A DNA stretch of 48,086 bases from Bacteroides sp. (GTDB lineage Bacteria; Bacteroidota; Bacteroidia; Bacteroidales; Muribaculaceae). Positions 16,927 to 24,134 of the stretch are shown here, in pieces. Below the pieces are notes generated by a model. The model was not told the origin of the DNA. It saw only the letters and a program-made list of their open reading frames with translations, and made no database searches. A program made the position numbers and the translations under genes. Where the stretch lies: positions 5,695 through 53,780 of the forward strand of contig JAAVCP010000007.1 in NCBI GenBank assembly GCA_014802265.1. The letters are read 5' to 3'. The stretch's first letter is position 1, and every line of letters begins with the position of its first letter.

Positions 16927-17145
16927 ATGTTTCTACCTTTTGAGATTGTCGTGCTCCTGATACTTTCACCCTTTATAATCCTTATATGTGTGGCTGCTTT
17001 TATAGCAAAATTGCTTCTTCGGTTCTGTTGTTTCCTGCTGATACGTGTATTGAGATTACTCGGTAAGATGGTGGGGTGGTCATGTATATTGACATTGCGA
17101 TTGCTTCGTAAGATATGGAATAGTCGGAGACCTGTGTCTTTATAA
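16927..17145 (+). CDS. Small hydrophobic protein, uncertain
   Basis: A 72-residue frame with two hydrophobic stretches, EIVVLLILSPFIILICVAAF and a second more basic one ending in RKIWNSRRPVSL. It could be a small membrane protein encoded by the element. No family is recognised and no promoter of the usual type is convincing, so it may be a chance frame. Confidence 0.3.
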   Translation: MFLPFEIVVLLILSPFIILICVAAFIAKLLLRFCCFLLIRVLRLLGKMVGWSCILTLRLLRKIWNSRRPVSL

Positions 17146-17187
17146 TAGAAGATGCGAGTACAACGCTATCACGAACTATGAGATGAG

Positions 17188-17616
17188 TTGATTGCGATTG
17201 TCAGTATCTCTGGTATGGAAAGTGTCAGAGTAATGGAAGGAATGTTTGGTATGTTCCCTTGTGTCAGAATTTATAGATACTGGGGGTGTCATAAAGTTGA
17301 GAGGCTGGGGAGGCTAATAAATTGGTTACTCGAAAAGAGAATGTATGGATTAAGGCTTCAAGTCAGACCGTCAGGATTAGACCCCGAACAGTACCCAAAA
17401 TTAGACCTCGAAGTAGACCCTAGATTAGACCCCAAAGTAGACCTCAGATTAGACCCCAAATCAGACCCCAGATTAGACCCTAAATTAGACCTCAAATCAG
17501 ACCCTAGATTAGACCTCAAAGTAGACCCCAGATTAGACCACTTTGTGTTTTGTGAAATAAGCCGACATACAACGAGTTACGTTGTATGTCGGCTTTTACG
17601 ACTGAACGGCTTCTGA
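17188..17616 (+). CDS. Frame containing a tetrapeptide-repeat region, uncertain gene
   Basis: A 142-residue frame. Residues about 72-118 are a run of four-residue units of the form [LVS]-D-[PL]-[KR/E], encoded by the 12-bp tandem repeat. The first 60 residues have no recognised domain. The last 20 codons run through a strong terminator hairpin, which argues that the real coding region, if any, ends earlier or that this is not a gene. The repeat itself is certain; the protein is not. Confidence 0.3.
   Translation: MIAIVSISGMESVRVMEGMFGMFPCVRIYRYWGCHKVERLGRLINWLLEKRMYGLRLQVRPSGLDPEQYPKLDLEVDPRLDPKVDLRLDPKSDPRLDPKLDLKSDPRLDLKVDPRLDHFVFCEISRHTTSYVVCRLLRLNGF
17400..17543. repeat. 12-bp tandem repeat, twelve units
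   Basis: Twelve consecutive 12-bp units follow the pattern A-[TG]-[TC]-AGACC-[CT]-[CTA]-[AGC]-n. The core AGACC is invariant in every unit. The period is exact over 144 bp, and the third base of each triplet varies more than the rest. A few looser AGACC words precede it from 17363. Confidence 0.9.
17559..17595. terminator. Bidirectional intrinsic terminator
   Basis: Perfect 16-bp stem AAGCCGACATACAACG with its complement, loop AGTTA, then TTTT on the plus strand. It lies between the repeat region and the convergent integrase gene and could stop transcripts from both sides. Confidence 0.85.
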
Positions 17617-17662
17617 CTACAAAACTTACCCCTTTTTATACCATTGATTTACCTGTCGGAGT

Positions 17663-19054
17663 TTACGCCGGTTTCTTACCTCTCCGACAAGCTTTATTAA
17701 CCTCTGTCTTTTGACTGTCTTTGACTGAAGGGATATAGAGTCCTAACTCTTTGGTTTTATCAAGATCAAGTCCAAAAAACTCAGGTGAACCGGGTCTTAC
17801 GACTTCTTCGCCATCTATTTTTCCGTACAGTACCCAGTCGAGAACCTTACGGTTTGCTGCGTCTACCTTCTTGATATTGAAGTTGATGTAGATGTTGGTG
17901 ATCCTGTTTCCATACTCATGGCCCAAAGCCTCGGCGATGATACGGTCGGGAATGTCGATGTCTGACGCTATGGTAGCCCATGAGTGACGTGCCCAGTAGG
18001 CGGTTATCTCCGGAAACATAGGTTCATAGAGTTTCTTTCCTCCACGTCCGGGCCTCTTGTGCATCGGCCCGATCTTCTGTAGTTCCTTGTTCATCTTTCG
18101 TCTGAAGAACTCGTCATTTACCCAGCGGTCAAGAATAAAGAGAAGATGATCAGTCCCCTTATGCTTCTCAAACAAAGCCATCGCTTCCGGCTCTACTTTC
18201 ATAGAATAGAGGTGTCCGGTCTTAGAACGGTTGAAGTCCAGTCTCCCATTGTTGATTTCAGTGAGCTTGGCAAGGTCGATCATATTGACACCCATTAGAT
18301 AGAACATCAGCTTGAACATATCAAGATACTTTACCTGATGCTCCTCACAAGGAAAGAAGAACAGGCGTCTAAGTTCCTCCACTGTCAGAGACCGTTTTGC
18401 AGTCTCGACAGCCTTTATCTTGAACTTACGGAATGGATAATGCGTGGTGACCTCGTTCTCGATGGCATTGTTGAATACAGCCCGTAGATTTCTGAAATGT
18501 ACGTTCCTTGCATTGGGGCTGGGGGAGGTCTTAGCCATGAAAGCGTTGAACTCATTGAGCCAGTCAAGTGTAATGTCCTCAAATTTAAGATTTTTGAGCT
18601 CTTCTTCTCCAATGTAAGCCTTGATACGGTTTAGAGTATGCTCGTAGATTTCCTTAGTGCTTTCTTTCTTCGGCGCAATGAAAGTAAGGACTCTGGGGAG
18701 AAACAGGGACACAGGTACTTCCGGATCCGGTTCTTCGGCCTTAGTAGGATGCAACGTCTCCTTTATATGGTCTCTCAGTTCAAATATGGACATTGTGGCC
18801 AGAGATCCATTCTTTGCGAGTTCTGCCAATTCTGCCTCAGCTTTTCTACGTTCATCGGAAATGAAGGCGTTGTAAGCCACTTTGTCGGGATGGTTCTTTA
18901 CCTTACAGCCTCTTTCGTCCCATTGAGAGGGAAGAAGTTTAATGTCAAGAGACACATAGGAGGTCTTGCTCTTGTGAGCCACTGCCAGTTTAAGGATTAC
19001 CGGCTTGTCGGGTTTCGCCCGGCGGTCGTCAAAATAGAATTTGATGCTTGCCAT
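17663..19054 (-). CDS. int: Tyrosine recombinase (integrase) of the conjugative element
   Basis: A 463-residue site-specific recombinase. An N-terminal arm-binding domain (MASIKFYFDDRRAKPDKP) is followed by a core-binding SAM-like domain (about residues 105-205, KESTKEIYEHTLNRIKAYIG) and a C-terminal catalytic domain. The box II sequence AYWARHSWATIASD supplies H and R, and NIYINF near residue 405 supplies the probable nucleophile tyrosine. It matches the Bacteroides phage-integrase-like family. It is the last gene of the element, about 190 bp from the tRNA and reading away from it. It should cut and join the element at the tRNA 3' end. Confidence 0.92.
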   Translation of the reverse strand: MASIKFYFDDRRAKPDKPVILKLAVAHKSKTSYVSLDIKLLPSQWDERGCKVKNHPDKVAYNAFISDERRKAEAELAELAKNGSLATMSIFELRDHIKETLHPTKAEEPDPEVPVSLFLPRVLTFIAPKKESTKEIYEHTLNRIKAYIGEEELKNLKFEDITLDWLNEFNAFMAKTSPSPNARNVHFRNLRAVFNNAIENEVTTHYPFRKFKIKAVETAKRSLTVEELRRLFFFPCEEHQVKYLDMFKLMFYLMGVNMIDLAKLTEINNGRLDFNRSKTGHLYSMKVEPEAMALFEKHKGTDHLLFILDRWVNDEFFRRKMNKELQKIGPMHKRPGRGGKKLYEPMFPEITAYWARHSWATIASDIDIPDRIIAEALGHEYGNRITNIYINFNIKKVDAANRKVLDWVLYGKIDGEEVVRPGSPEFFGLDLDKTKELGLYIPSVKDSQKTEVNKACRRGKKPA

Positions 19055-19085
19055 AACTTAAAAGGGCGGAAAACCAGCGCAAAAA

Positions 19086-19152
19086 TGTGCAATGATATGT
19101 GCAATGATACTTGTGCAATGATGTGCAATAATCACTATTTTTGTGCAAGATT
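19086..19152. repeat. Five near-identical 11-bp repeats upstream of the integrase
   Basis: TGTGCAATGAT occurs at 19086, 19098 and 19112, TGTGCAATAAT at 19122 and TGTGCAAGATT at 19142, all in one orientation between the integrase start and the attachment tRNA. Such arrays are typical of arm-type sites bound by the integrase N-terminal domain or by an excisionase. Autoregulation of int is also possible. Confidence 0.6.
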
Positions 19153-19192
19153 TTCCTTTTTTTAAGCCATATATACGGCAAATACAAAAGGA

Positions 19193-19236
19193 AAAACCCT
19201 GATTTTAAGATTTATTTGTCTTAAAATCAGGGTTTT
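19193..19236. terminator. Long intrinsic terminator behind the tRNA gene
   Basis: Perfect 18-bp stem AAAACCCTGATTTTAAGA with its complement and an 8-nt loop, 9 bp past the tRNA 3' end. On the minus strand it ends with TTTTT, so it stops the tRNA transcript. It separates the tRNA from the element's integrase. Confidence 0.85.
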
Positions 19237-19245
19237 AATTATTTG

Positions 19246-19319
19246 TGGTCCCACTTGGGCTTGAACCAAGGACTCCCTGATTATGAGTCAGGTGCTCTAA
19301 CCAACTGAGCTATGGGACC
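19246..19319 (-). tRNA. tRNA with CAU anticodon (elongator Met, or Ile after lysidine modification)
   Basis: A full cloverleaf of 74 nt is visible. The acceptor stem is GGTCCCA/TGGGACC with discriminator A, the D-arm contains AGCTCAGTTGGTTAGAGC, the anticodon stem is CCTGA/TCAGG with loop CTCATAA (anticodon CAT), and the T-loop is GGTTCAAGCCC. CCA is not encoded. The sequence cannot tell Met from Ile2 by eye. Its 3' end faces the integrase, so it is the probable integration target of the element, rebuilt on insertion. Confidence 0.95.
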
Positions 19320-19370
19320 CCGCTTTACACGTTTGAGGGACTAAAGTGCGACTCTTCGTGTTTGCGAGTG

Positions 19371-19402
19371 CAAAGTTACAACTATTTTTTTTATTATCCA
19401 AA
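19371..19402 (-). promoter_or_regulatory. Promoter of the tRNA gene
   Basis: On the minus strand TTTG (19399-19402) is followed after exactly 20 bp by TAACTTTG (19371-19378), a perfect match to the Bacteroidota -33/-7 pattern, about 50 bp upstream of the tRNA 5' end. Confidence 0.8.
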
Positions 19403-19407
19403 TATTT

Positions 19408-19439
19408 TTTGCTTTTTTGTGGTTTTAATGTTAATTTTG
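19408..19439 (+). promoter_or_regulatory. Promoter of prmC-recX-comF
   Basis: TTTG (19408-19411), 20-bp spacer, TAATTTTG (19432-19439), a full consensus match. It stands back to back with the tRNA promoter and leaves a 5' leader of about 110 nt before prmC, in which I see no structure. Confidence 0.75.
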
Positions 19440-19555
19440 TCTTGAAATGATGTGTTGTATTACGGTTATTAAGGTTGGATGTATATTATTTTAATGCTCA
19501 TACTAAGATAATTAGGTGACGACATGTTATGATATATGATTTTTAAATAAATTTT

Positions 19556-20413
19556 ATGAGAGCTCTTCTGAAGAAATTACGCGACGCGTTGCGTCCGATA
19601 TATGGTAATGGCGAAACGGAAGCCATTATACGTATCATTTTCCATTACCTAAAGGGTTGGAACACTGTTGACTTGCTTGTGCATGAACAGGATCCTGCGT
19701 CAGGATTCTTGCAGGAGGAGGTGAATAAAATACTTGGCAGGTTACTAAAACATGAACCGATTCAGTATATTACAGGTGAGGCACGTTTCCATGGTCTTCA
19801 ACTGAAAGTTACTCCGGACGTGTTGATTCCACGTCCGGAGACAGCCGAGCTTGTTGACATTATCGTAGACAACGCCGACAATAAGGAAGATCTTCAGGTT
19901 CTCGATGTCTGCACAGGTTCCGGTTGCATTGCAGTTGCTCTTGCACGCAGTCTGAAGTTTCCCTCAATCACAGCAGTTGACATTTCTTCGGCTGCATTGG
20001 AGGTGGCACGTGAAAATTCTACGGCTCTTAAGGCAAAAGTAAAATATGTTGAGGCTGATATTTTTAAGTGGACTCCTGCCAATACATTTGACATGATTGT
20101 CAGCAATCCACCTTATATCGACGAAAGTGAGAAGAACGGCATGGATGACAACGTTCTGAAATATGAACCGGCGCAAGCTTTATTCGTACCTGACTCTAAT
20201 CCTTTGATTTTCTACAAGAGGATTGCCAGTATCGCAAAAGATGCCCTCAATCCCGGCGGAAAACTTTATTTTGAAATCAACCCACGTCATGCAGATTCTT
20301 TAAGCAGCTATCTCAGTGGTATGGATTTCTCTGATGTGGAGATAATCAAAGATTCTTTTGACAAAGAGCGATTTATAACTGCCTCCAAGAAATCAGACTC
20401 AAAATGGCACTAA
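19556..20413 (+). CDS. prmC: Release factor glutamine methyltransferase PrmC
   Basis: A 285-residue SAM-dependent methyltransferase that methylates the GGQ glutamine of peptide chain release factors. The N-terminal helical domain (about 1-75) is followed by the SAM-binding strand VLDVCTGSGCIAVALA (about residues 117-132) and the catalytic NPPY motif in IVSNPPYIDE (about 181-190). The LIPRPETAEL segment is also diagnostic. The length is normal. It overlaps recX by 10 bp and heads a three-gene operon. Confidence 0.95.
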   Translation: MRALLKKLRDALRPIYGNGETEAIIRIIFHYLKGWNTVDLLVHEQDPASGFLQEEVNKILGRLLKHEPIQYITGEARFHGLQLKVTPDVLIPRPETAELVDIIVDNADNKEDLQVLDVCTGSGCIAVALARSLKFPSITAVDISSAALEVARENSTALKAKVKYVEADIFKWTPANTFDMIVSNPPYIDESEKNGMDDNVLKYEPAQALFVPDSNPLIFYKRIASIAKDALNPGGKLYFEINPRHADSLSSYLSGMDFSDVEIIKDSFDKERFITASKKSDSKWH

Positions 20414-20901
20414 AAAGACCTATAACTCCGGAAGCTGCCCGGATTCGAATGGCAGATCTCTGCGCAAGATCAGAGCAGTGTGAACATGATATCAGGCAAA
20501 AGCTACATAAAACAGGGTTATCTGCCGATACCATATCTGATACCATCAACTATCTTACTGAAAATAAATTTATTGATAATAAGAGATTTGCCCAAAGCTA
20601 TGCACGTGACAAATGCCGTTTTTCTTCATGGGGTCCTTACAAAATAAGACTGGCATTAAGTGGCAAGCGTATTTCAGGCAGTGATATTACTCAGGCATTA
20701 AACGGACTTGAAGCGGAGGAAATAATGGAGGCTGCCCGCAAGGTGGCAAAGGTAAAGGAACGAAGTCTGAATCTGCACGGTGAAACTGCAAAAGATGACA
20801 GAATGAAGCTTTACCGCCATATTATTTCAAGAGGCTTTAGTCCTGATATGGCAAAAACAGTCACAAAGGAATTTATCTCAGCCACAAAGCCAAATGAATA
20901 A
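20404..20901 (+). CDS. recX: Regulatory protein RecX
   Basis: A 165-residue RecX-family protein that modulates RecA filaments. The RecX repeats are visible: ARSEQCEHDIRQKLHKTGLS, then INYLTENKFIDNKRFAQSYA with the conserved F-DN-RFA core, then KFRFSSWGPYKIRLALSGK-like residues (here CRFSSWGPYKIRLAL) and a third repeat near the end. It is slightly short but complete for Bacteroidales. It overlaps prmC (10 bp) and comF (8 bp), so all three are translated from one message. Confidence 0.92.
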   Translation: MALKRPITPEAARIRMADLCARSEQCEHDIRQKLHKTGLSADTISDTINYLTENKFIDNKRFAQSYARDKCRFSSWGPYKIRLALSGKRISGSDITQALNGLEAEEIMEAARKVAKVKERSLNLHGETAKDDRMKLYRHIISRGFSPDMAKTVTKEFISATKPNE

Positions 20902-21583
20902 GTGGGTAAATGATTTTCTGAATGTGCTGTTTCCACCCGTATGTCATGCGTGTGGCTCAAAACTTGCGCCACATGAGCGGTTTGCTTGTTCCCATTGTAT
21001 CAGTCAACTCCCCCGCACGGGTTATCACCGACGCAATATGAATCCTATGGAGGAACGGTTTGCAGGTCAGTTCCCGTTTGTCAGAGCCACGGGGCATTTC
21101 TTCTATACACGTGACTCCGCCCTCTCCACGCTTATCCAAGATATGAAATACCGACGTTTCCCTGATATTGGGAATATGCTGGGGTCAATTGCTGCATCAG
21201 AACTTTTCTCAACCGGATTCTTCAACGATATTGACTACATTATGCCCGTGCCAATGCATTTTTGGAAACAAATGAAGCGTGGGTATAACCAGACCCATCA
21301 CATAGCAGCAGGGATATCCACAGCCACAGGTATACCCGTATGTCTTAATTTGAAAGCTATACGTCCACATAAAACTCAGACAGCCATGACTGCTGAACAA
21401 CGCCTCACTAATACCGCCGGACTTTTCGAGCTACAGCAACCGGAGGAACTCAACGGGAAAGGCGTTTTGCTGGTTGATGACATCTGCACCACCGGTTCAA
21501 CCCTTCGCTCGGCTGCCGAAGCAACTATTAGCTCAAATCCTTCATGCCGCCTGACATTAATGACCATTGGGGTAACTTTCTAA
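20894..21583 (+). CDS. comF: ComF family phosphoribosyltransferase-like protein
   Basis: A 229-residue ComF/GntX-type protein linked to DNA uptake and DNA reuse in other bacteria. A four-cysteine zinc site lies near the N-terminus (CHACGSKLAP and CSHC). The C-terminal half is a type I phosphoribosyltransferase fold with the PRPP-binding loop VLLVDDICTTGSTL (about residues 191-204). The MPVPMHFWKQMKRGYNQTHH sequence is characteristic of ComF. It is the last gene of the prmC operon. Confidence 0.92.
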   Translation: MNKWVNDFLNVLFPPVCHACGSKLAPHERFACSHCISQLPRTGYHRRNMNPMEERFAGQFPFVRATGHFFYTRDSALSTLIQDMKYRRFPDIGNMLGSIAASELFSTGFFNDIDYIMPVPMHFWKQMKRGYNQTHHIAAGISTATGIPVCLNLKAIRPHKTQTAMTAEQRLTNTAGLFELQQPEELNGKGVLLVDDICTTGSTLRSAAEATISSNPSCRLTLMTIGVTF

Positions 21584-21655
21584 ACTTTATTAACACTATT
21601 TTACATAAAATAATGACATTTCAAAAGGATTTTTTGTGCTAAAATATGTTTATAA

Positions 21656-21687
21656 TTTGGAAATTTTTAGAGATAAGTGTAACTTTG
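21656..21687 (+). promoter_or_regulatory. Promoter of the pyrE-SRPBCC operon
   Basis: TTTG (21656-21659), 20-bp spacer, TAACTTTG (21680-21687), a full consensus match. The leader of about 70 nt contains a short hairpin AGCCT-CCAC-AGGCT before the start codon at 21763. Confidence 0.8.
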
Positions 21688-21762
21688 CACTTTAACGAAG
21701 ACTGAAGTGAGGAGCCTCCACAGGCTATCGCACCATGCCTTCAAATTAAAAACGAACATATT

Positions 21763-22407
21763 ATGAAAAAACCTGAAAGAATTCTTGCCGAGAAACTCCT
21801 CCAGATAAGCGCCATCAAGCTTCAACCACAAAATCCTTTTGTGTGGGCTTCCGGATGGAATTCGCCTATCTACAACGACAACCGCAGGATATTATCCTAT
21901 CCTGACATACGTAACTTCGTAAAGGTGGAGTTTGCTCGTGTAATACTTGAACACTTCCCCGATGTAGAAGCTATCGCAAGTGTTGCCACCGGAGCTATCG
22001 CAATCGGAGCTATAGTTGCCGATACTCTCGGCTTACCATACGTCTATGTACGCGCCACACCTAAGGATCATGGGTTGGAAAACCTTATTGAAGGCAACCT
22101 TAAGCCCGGGAAAAAGGTCGTGGTGATAGAAGATCTTGTCTCTACTGGGGGAAGTGCGCTAAAGACAGTAGAAATCCTGCGTAATTATGGCACAGAGGTT
22201 GTGGGCATGGCGTGCCTGTTCAACTATCAGTTCCCAATGGCAATCAAGCGCTTCCATGAAATGAACGTAGATCTTGTGTCGCTTTGTGACTACACTGACA
22301 TGCTCGATGTGGCAGTGAAGACCAATTATATAAGCCCTTCAGAAGCAGCAGCCATAAAGGAATGGAGGGAAGACCCTGCGGCATGGATGCCTGAAATAAA
22401 AGAATAA
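21763..22407 (+). CDS. pyrE: Orotate phosphoribosyltransferase, first copy
   Basis: A 214-residue enzyme that joins orotate and PRPP to OMP. The FVWASGWNSPIYNDNR substrate motif, the flexible-loop KDHG (residues about 105-108) and the PRPP loop VVVIEDLVSTGGSAL are present. It is separated from the pyr operon and has its own promoter. A second, clearly different pyrE lies in the operon at 26872-27507. The two share all catalytic motifs but differ in many positions, so they are paralogues rather than a recent duplication. Confidence 0.93.
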   Translation: MKKPERILAEKLLQISAIKLQPQNPFVWASGWNSPIYNDNRRILSYPDIRNFVKVEFARVILEHFPDVEAIASVATGAIAIGAIVADTLGLPYVYVRATPKDHGLENLIEGNLKPGKKVVVIEDLVSTGGSALKTVEILRNYGTEVVGMACLFNYQFPMAIKRFHEMNVDLVSLCDYTDMLDVAVKTNYISPSEAAAIKEWREDPAAWMPEIKE

Positions 22408-22464
22408 TCAAATTTATGTGAAGTTTCAGTCTTCACTATATAACCCGATTAATTAGAACATAAA

Positions 22465-22902
22465 ATGGCAATATTCAAGAGTGGAGAGGTATCGCTGCAC
22501 GCACCGGCAGATACCGTCTTTGCAAAACTTTCAAACCTGGAAAACCTGCGTAGCTTGCTTGATAAAGTTCCGGCTGACCAGATTCCAGAGGATAAACGAC
22601 AGATGTTTGAAAGCATCACAATTACCCCTGACACAATAACGGTACCTGGAGGACCTGTAGGTAGCCTTACATTCAGGGTAAAGGAAAGAATTGCCCCATC
22701 CCTGATAAAACTTGAGGGAGAGGGCTCACCTGTGGCATTAAATCTTTCCATGCATGTCGCGCCTGATGGGAGTGAGTACTCACGCGCTCAGGTGGAGATA
22801 GACATAGCTATCCCGGCAATGCTTAAGCCTATGGTGAGCGGACCAATTCAACAGATGGCAGACCAATTCAGCCAGGTTTTGAAAGCAATCCCCTTCTCAT
22901 GA
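22465..22902 (+). CDS. SRPBCC family (START-like) protein
   Basis: A 145-residue cytoplasmic protein with the layout of the SRPBCC/polyketide-cyclase ligand-binding fold: FKSGEVSLHAPADTVFAKLS at the start, alternating strands, and a long C-terminal helix (PIQQMADQFSQVLKAIPF). Substrate unknown. It is common in Bacteroidales next to pyrE-like genes. It overlaps the next gene by 4 bp (ATGA), so the two are translationally coupled. Confidence 0.8.
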   Translation: MAIFKSGEVSLHAPADTVFAKLSNLENLRSLLDKVPADQIPEDKRQMFESITITPDTITVPGGPVGSLTFRVKERIAPSLIKLEGEGSPVALNLSMHVAPDGSEYSRAQVEIDIAIPAMLKPMVSGPIQQMADQFSQVLKAIPFS

Positions 22903-23432
22903 ACACAATTGCGAAGTTTCTGATAGCACTTACAGTAGCAGCCGGCACAATTATGTTGCCCGGCTGCAACAGTGTAGACAGCGATCGCATACCAAACCTG
23001 CCGGTCAATATCGTGCTTTCCAATGCAGGCTCGTGGAACACTTACGGAGTGGCTGGATTTGGCAGCAACCGTCGGTTTATTCTTACACAGAACTTGCGTG
23101 AACCATCGGGATTTCCATACACAACCACAAGCGCCACTGGATTCGGAGGAGTATTGCTTATCAGCGGTATGGATCCCTATACCACCGTTACCGACGTGCC
23201 GCTTGCATACGACCTTGCCTGCCCTGTGGAAATGAAATCAACAATCAGGGTAGAAGTAGAGGGGGAATTATTCAATGCAGTATGCCCGGTATGTGGATCA
23301 AAATATGATGTCACAATGGGTGGCGGGGCACCCCTCTCTGGACCTGCCGCCTCCGGCGATCATAAATATGGTCTCCGACAATACTCCTGTTATCCTTCCG
23401 GCTCCGGAGGATATATAATCACCAACAAATAA
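22899..23432 (+). CDS. Lipoprotein with a Rieske-like domain lacking the usual histidines
   Basis: A 177-residue lipoprotein with signal and lipobox LPGC (lipid-modified Cys near residue 23). The C-terminal half reads ACPVEMKSTIRVEV, then AVCPVCGSKYDV, then GGGAPLSGPA. This resembles the second half of Rieske proteins, in which CPCHGS precedes the strand and GPA loop, but Cys stands where a His is expected and the first CxH motif is not preserved. It probably keeps the fold but may bind zinc or nothing. It is exported to the periplasmic side of a membrane. Confidence 0.7.
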   Translation: MNTIAKFLIALTVAAGTIMLPGCNSVDSDRIPNLPVNIVLSNAGSWNTYGVAGFGSNRRFILTQNLREPSGFPYTTTSATGFGGVLLISGMDPYTTVTDVPLAYDLACPVEMKSTIRVEVEGELFNAVCPVCGSKYDVTMGGGAPLSGPAASGDHKYGLRQYSCYPSGSGGYIITNK

Positions 23433-23480
23433 TCGCTAACCTCAGAAAACTAACAGACTAACGAGAAACGACTATATGAC

Positions 23481-24134
23481 ATGGGCTTGATTGAAAGTCT
23501 TTTCTACATGATATGGCGTGGAATCGCCATCGGAATACTAATTTCGGCACCAATGGGGCCGGTAGGGATATTATGTATCCAGCGCACCCTTGAAAAAGGT
23601 AGGCGCACGGGATTCTACACTGGAGTGGGAGCTGCCTTATCTGATCTTTTCTACTGTCTGCTCACTGGATTCGGACTCTCCTTTATTAGAGAATTTATTG
23701 AGCACAATCAGAATATTATCCAGCTTGTCGGAAGTACTGTATTGATAGGTTTCGGTCTGTATCTATTCAAAAAAAATCCAGCTTCATCATTACGCAAGCC
23801 CATTGCCCCTGAAGAGTTTTCCTCTCGTAAAAACATATTAACAGGATTTCTCTTCACCTTCTCCAATCCTTTGATTCTCTTTTTGATAATCGGACTTTTC
23901 GCCCGCTTCAATTTTCTGATACCGGAAATAAGATTCTATCATTACATTATCGGGTTTGCCGGTATTATTGCCGGAGCTTTGGGTTGGTGGTGGATTGTGA
24001 CTTTTTCCATAGATAAGGTGCGTGCTCATTTTAATCTGCGTTCAATGTGGTTGATCAACAGGATTATCGGTGTAGTAATTTTAATTTTTGCCCTTGTGGG
24101 AATAATCACAAGTATAACCCATATCTTCAACTGA
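23481..24134 (+). CDS. LysE family amino-acid/metabolite exporter
   Basis: A 217-residue inner-membrane protein with six hydrophobic segments. The LysE/RhtB signature is seen in GILISAPMGPVGILCIQRTL followed by GRRTGFYTGVGAALSDLFYC, and again in FTFSNPLILFLIIGLF. The substrate cannot be told from sequence. It starts 48 bp after the lipoprotein gene, and its stop overlaps the next start by 1 bp (TGATG). Confidence 0.9.
   Translation: MGLIESLFYMIWRGIAIGILISAPMGPVGILCIQRTLEKGRRTGFYTGVGAALSDLFYCLLTGFGLSFIREFIEHNQNIIQLVGSTVLIGFGLYLFKKNPASSLRKPIAPEEFSSRKNILTGFLFTFSNPLILFLIIGLFARFNFLIPEIRFYHYIIGFAGIIAGALGWWWIVTFSIDKVRAHFNLRSMWLINRIIGVVILIFALVGIITSITHIFN

Noticed and set aside
17400..17543. CRISPR-like array
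   Set aside because: The 12-bp units are contiguous with no spacers and are far too short for CRISPR repeats; no cas genes are present.
19086..19152. Short repeats as a CRISPR or MITE
   Set aside because: The copies are 11 bp with irregular short spacing and no terminal inverted repeats; integrase or regulator sites fit better.
1..19246. Prophage
   Set aside because: No capsid, terminase, tail or lysis genes are seen; the integrase is accompanied by a full type IV transfer set.
22417..22435. Terminator between pyrE and the SRPBCC gene
   Set aside because: GTGAAG/CTTCAC forms only a 6-bp stem with no T-run, so transcription probably continues.
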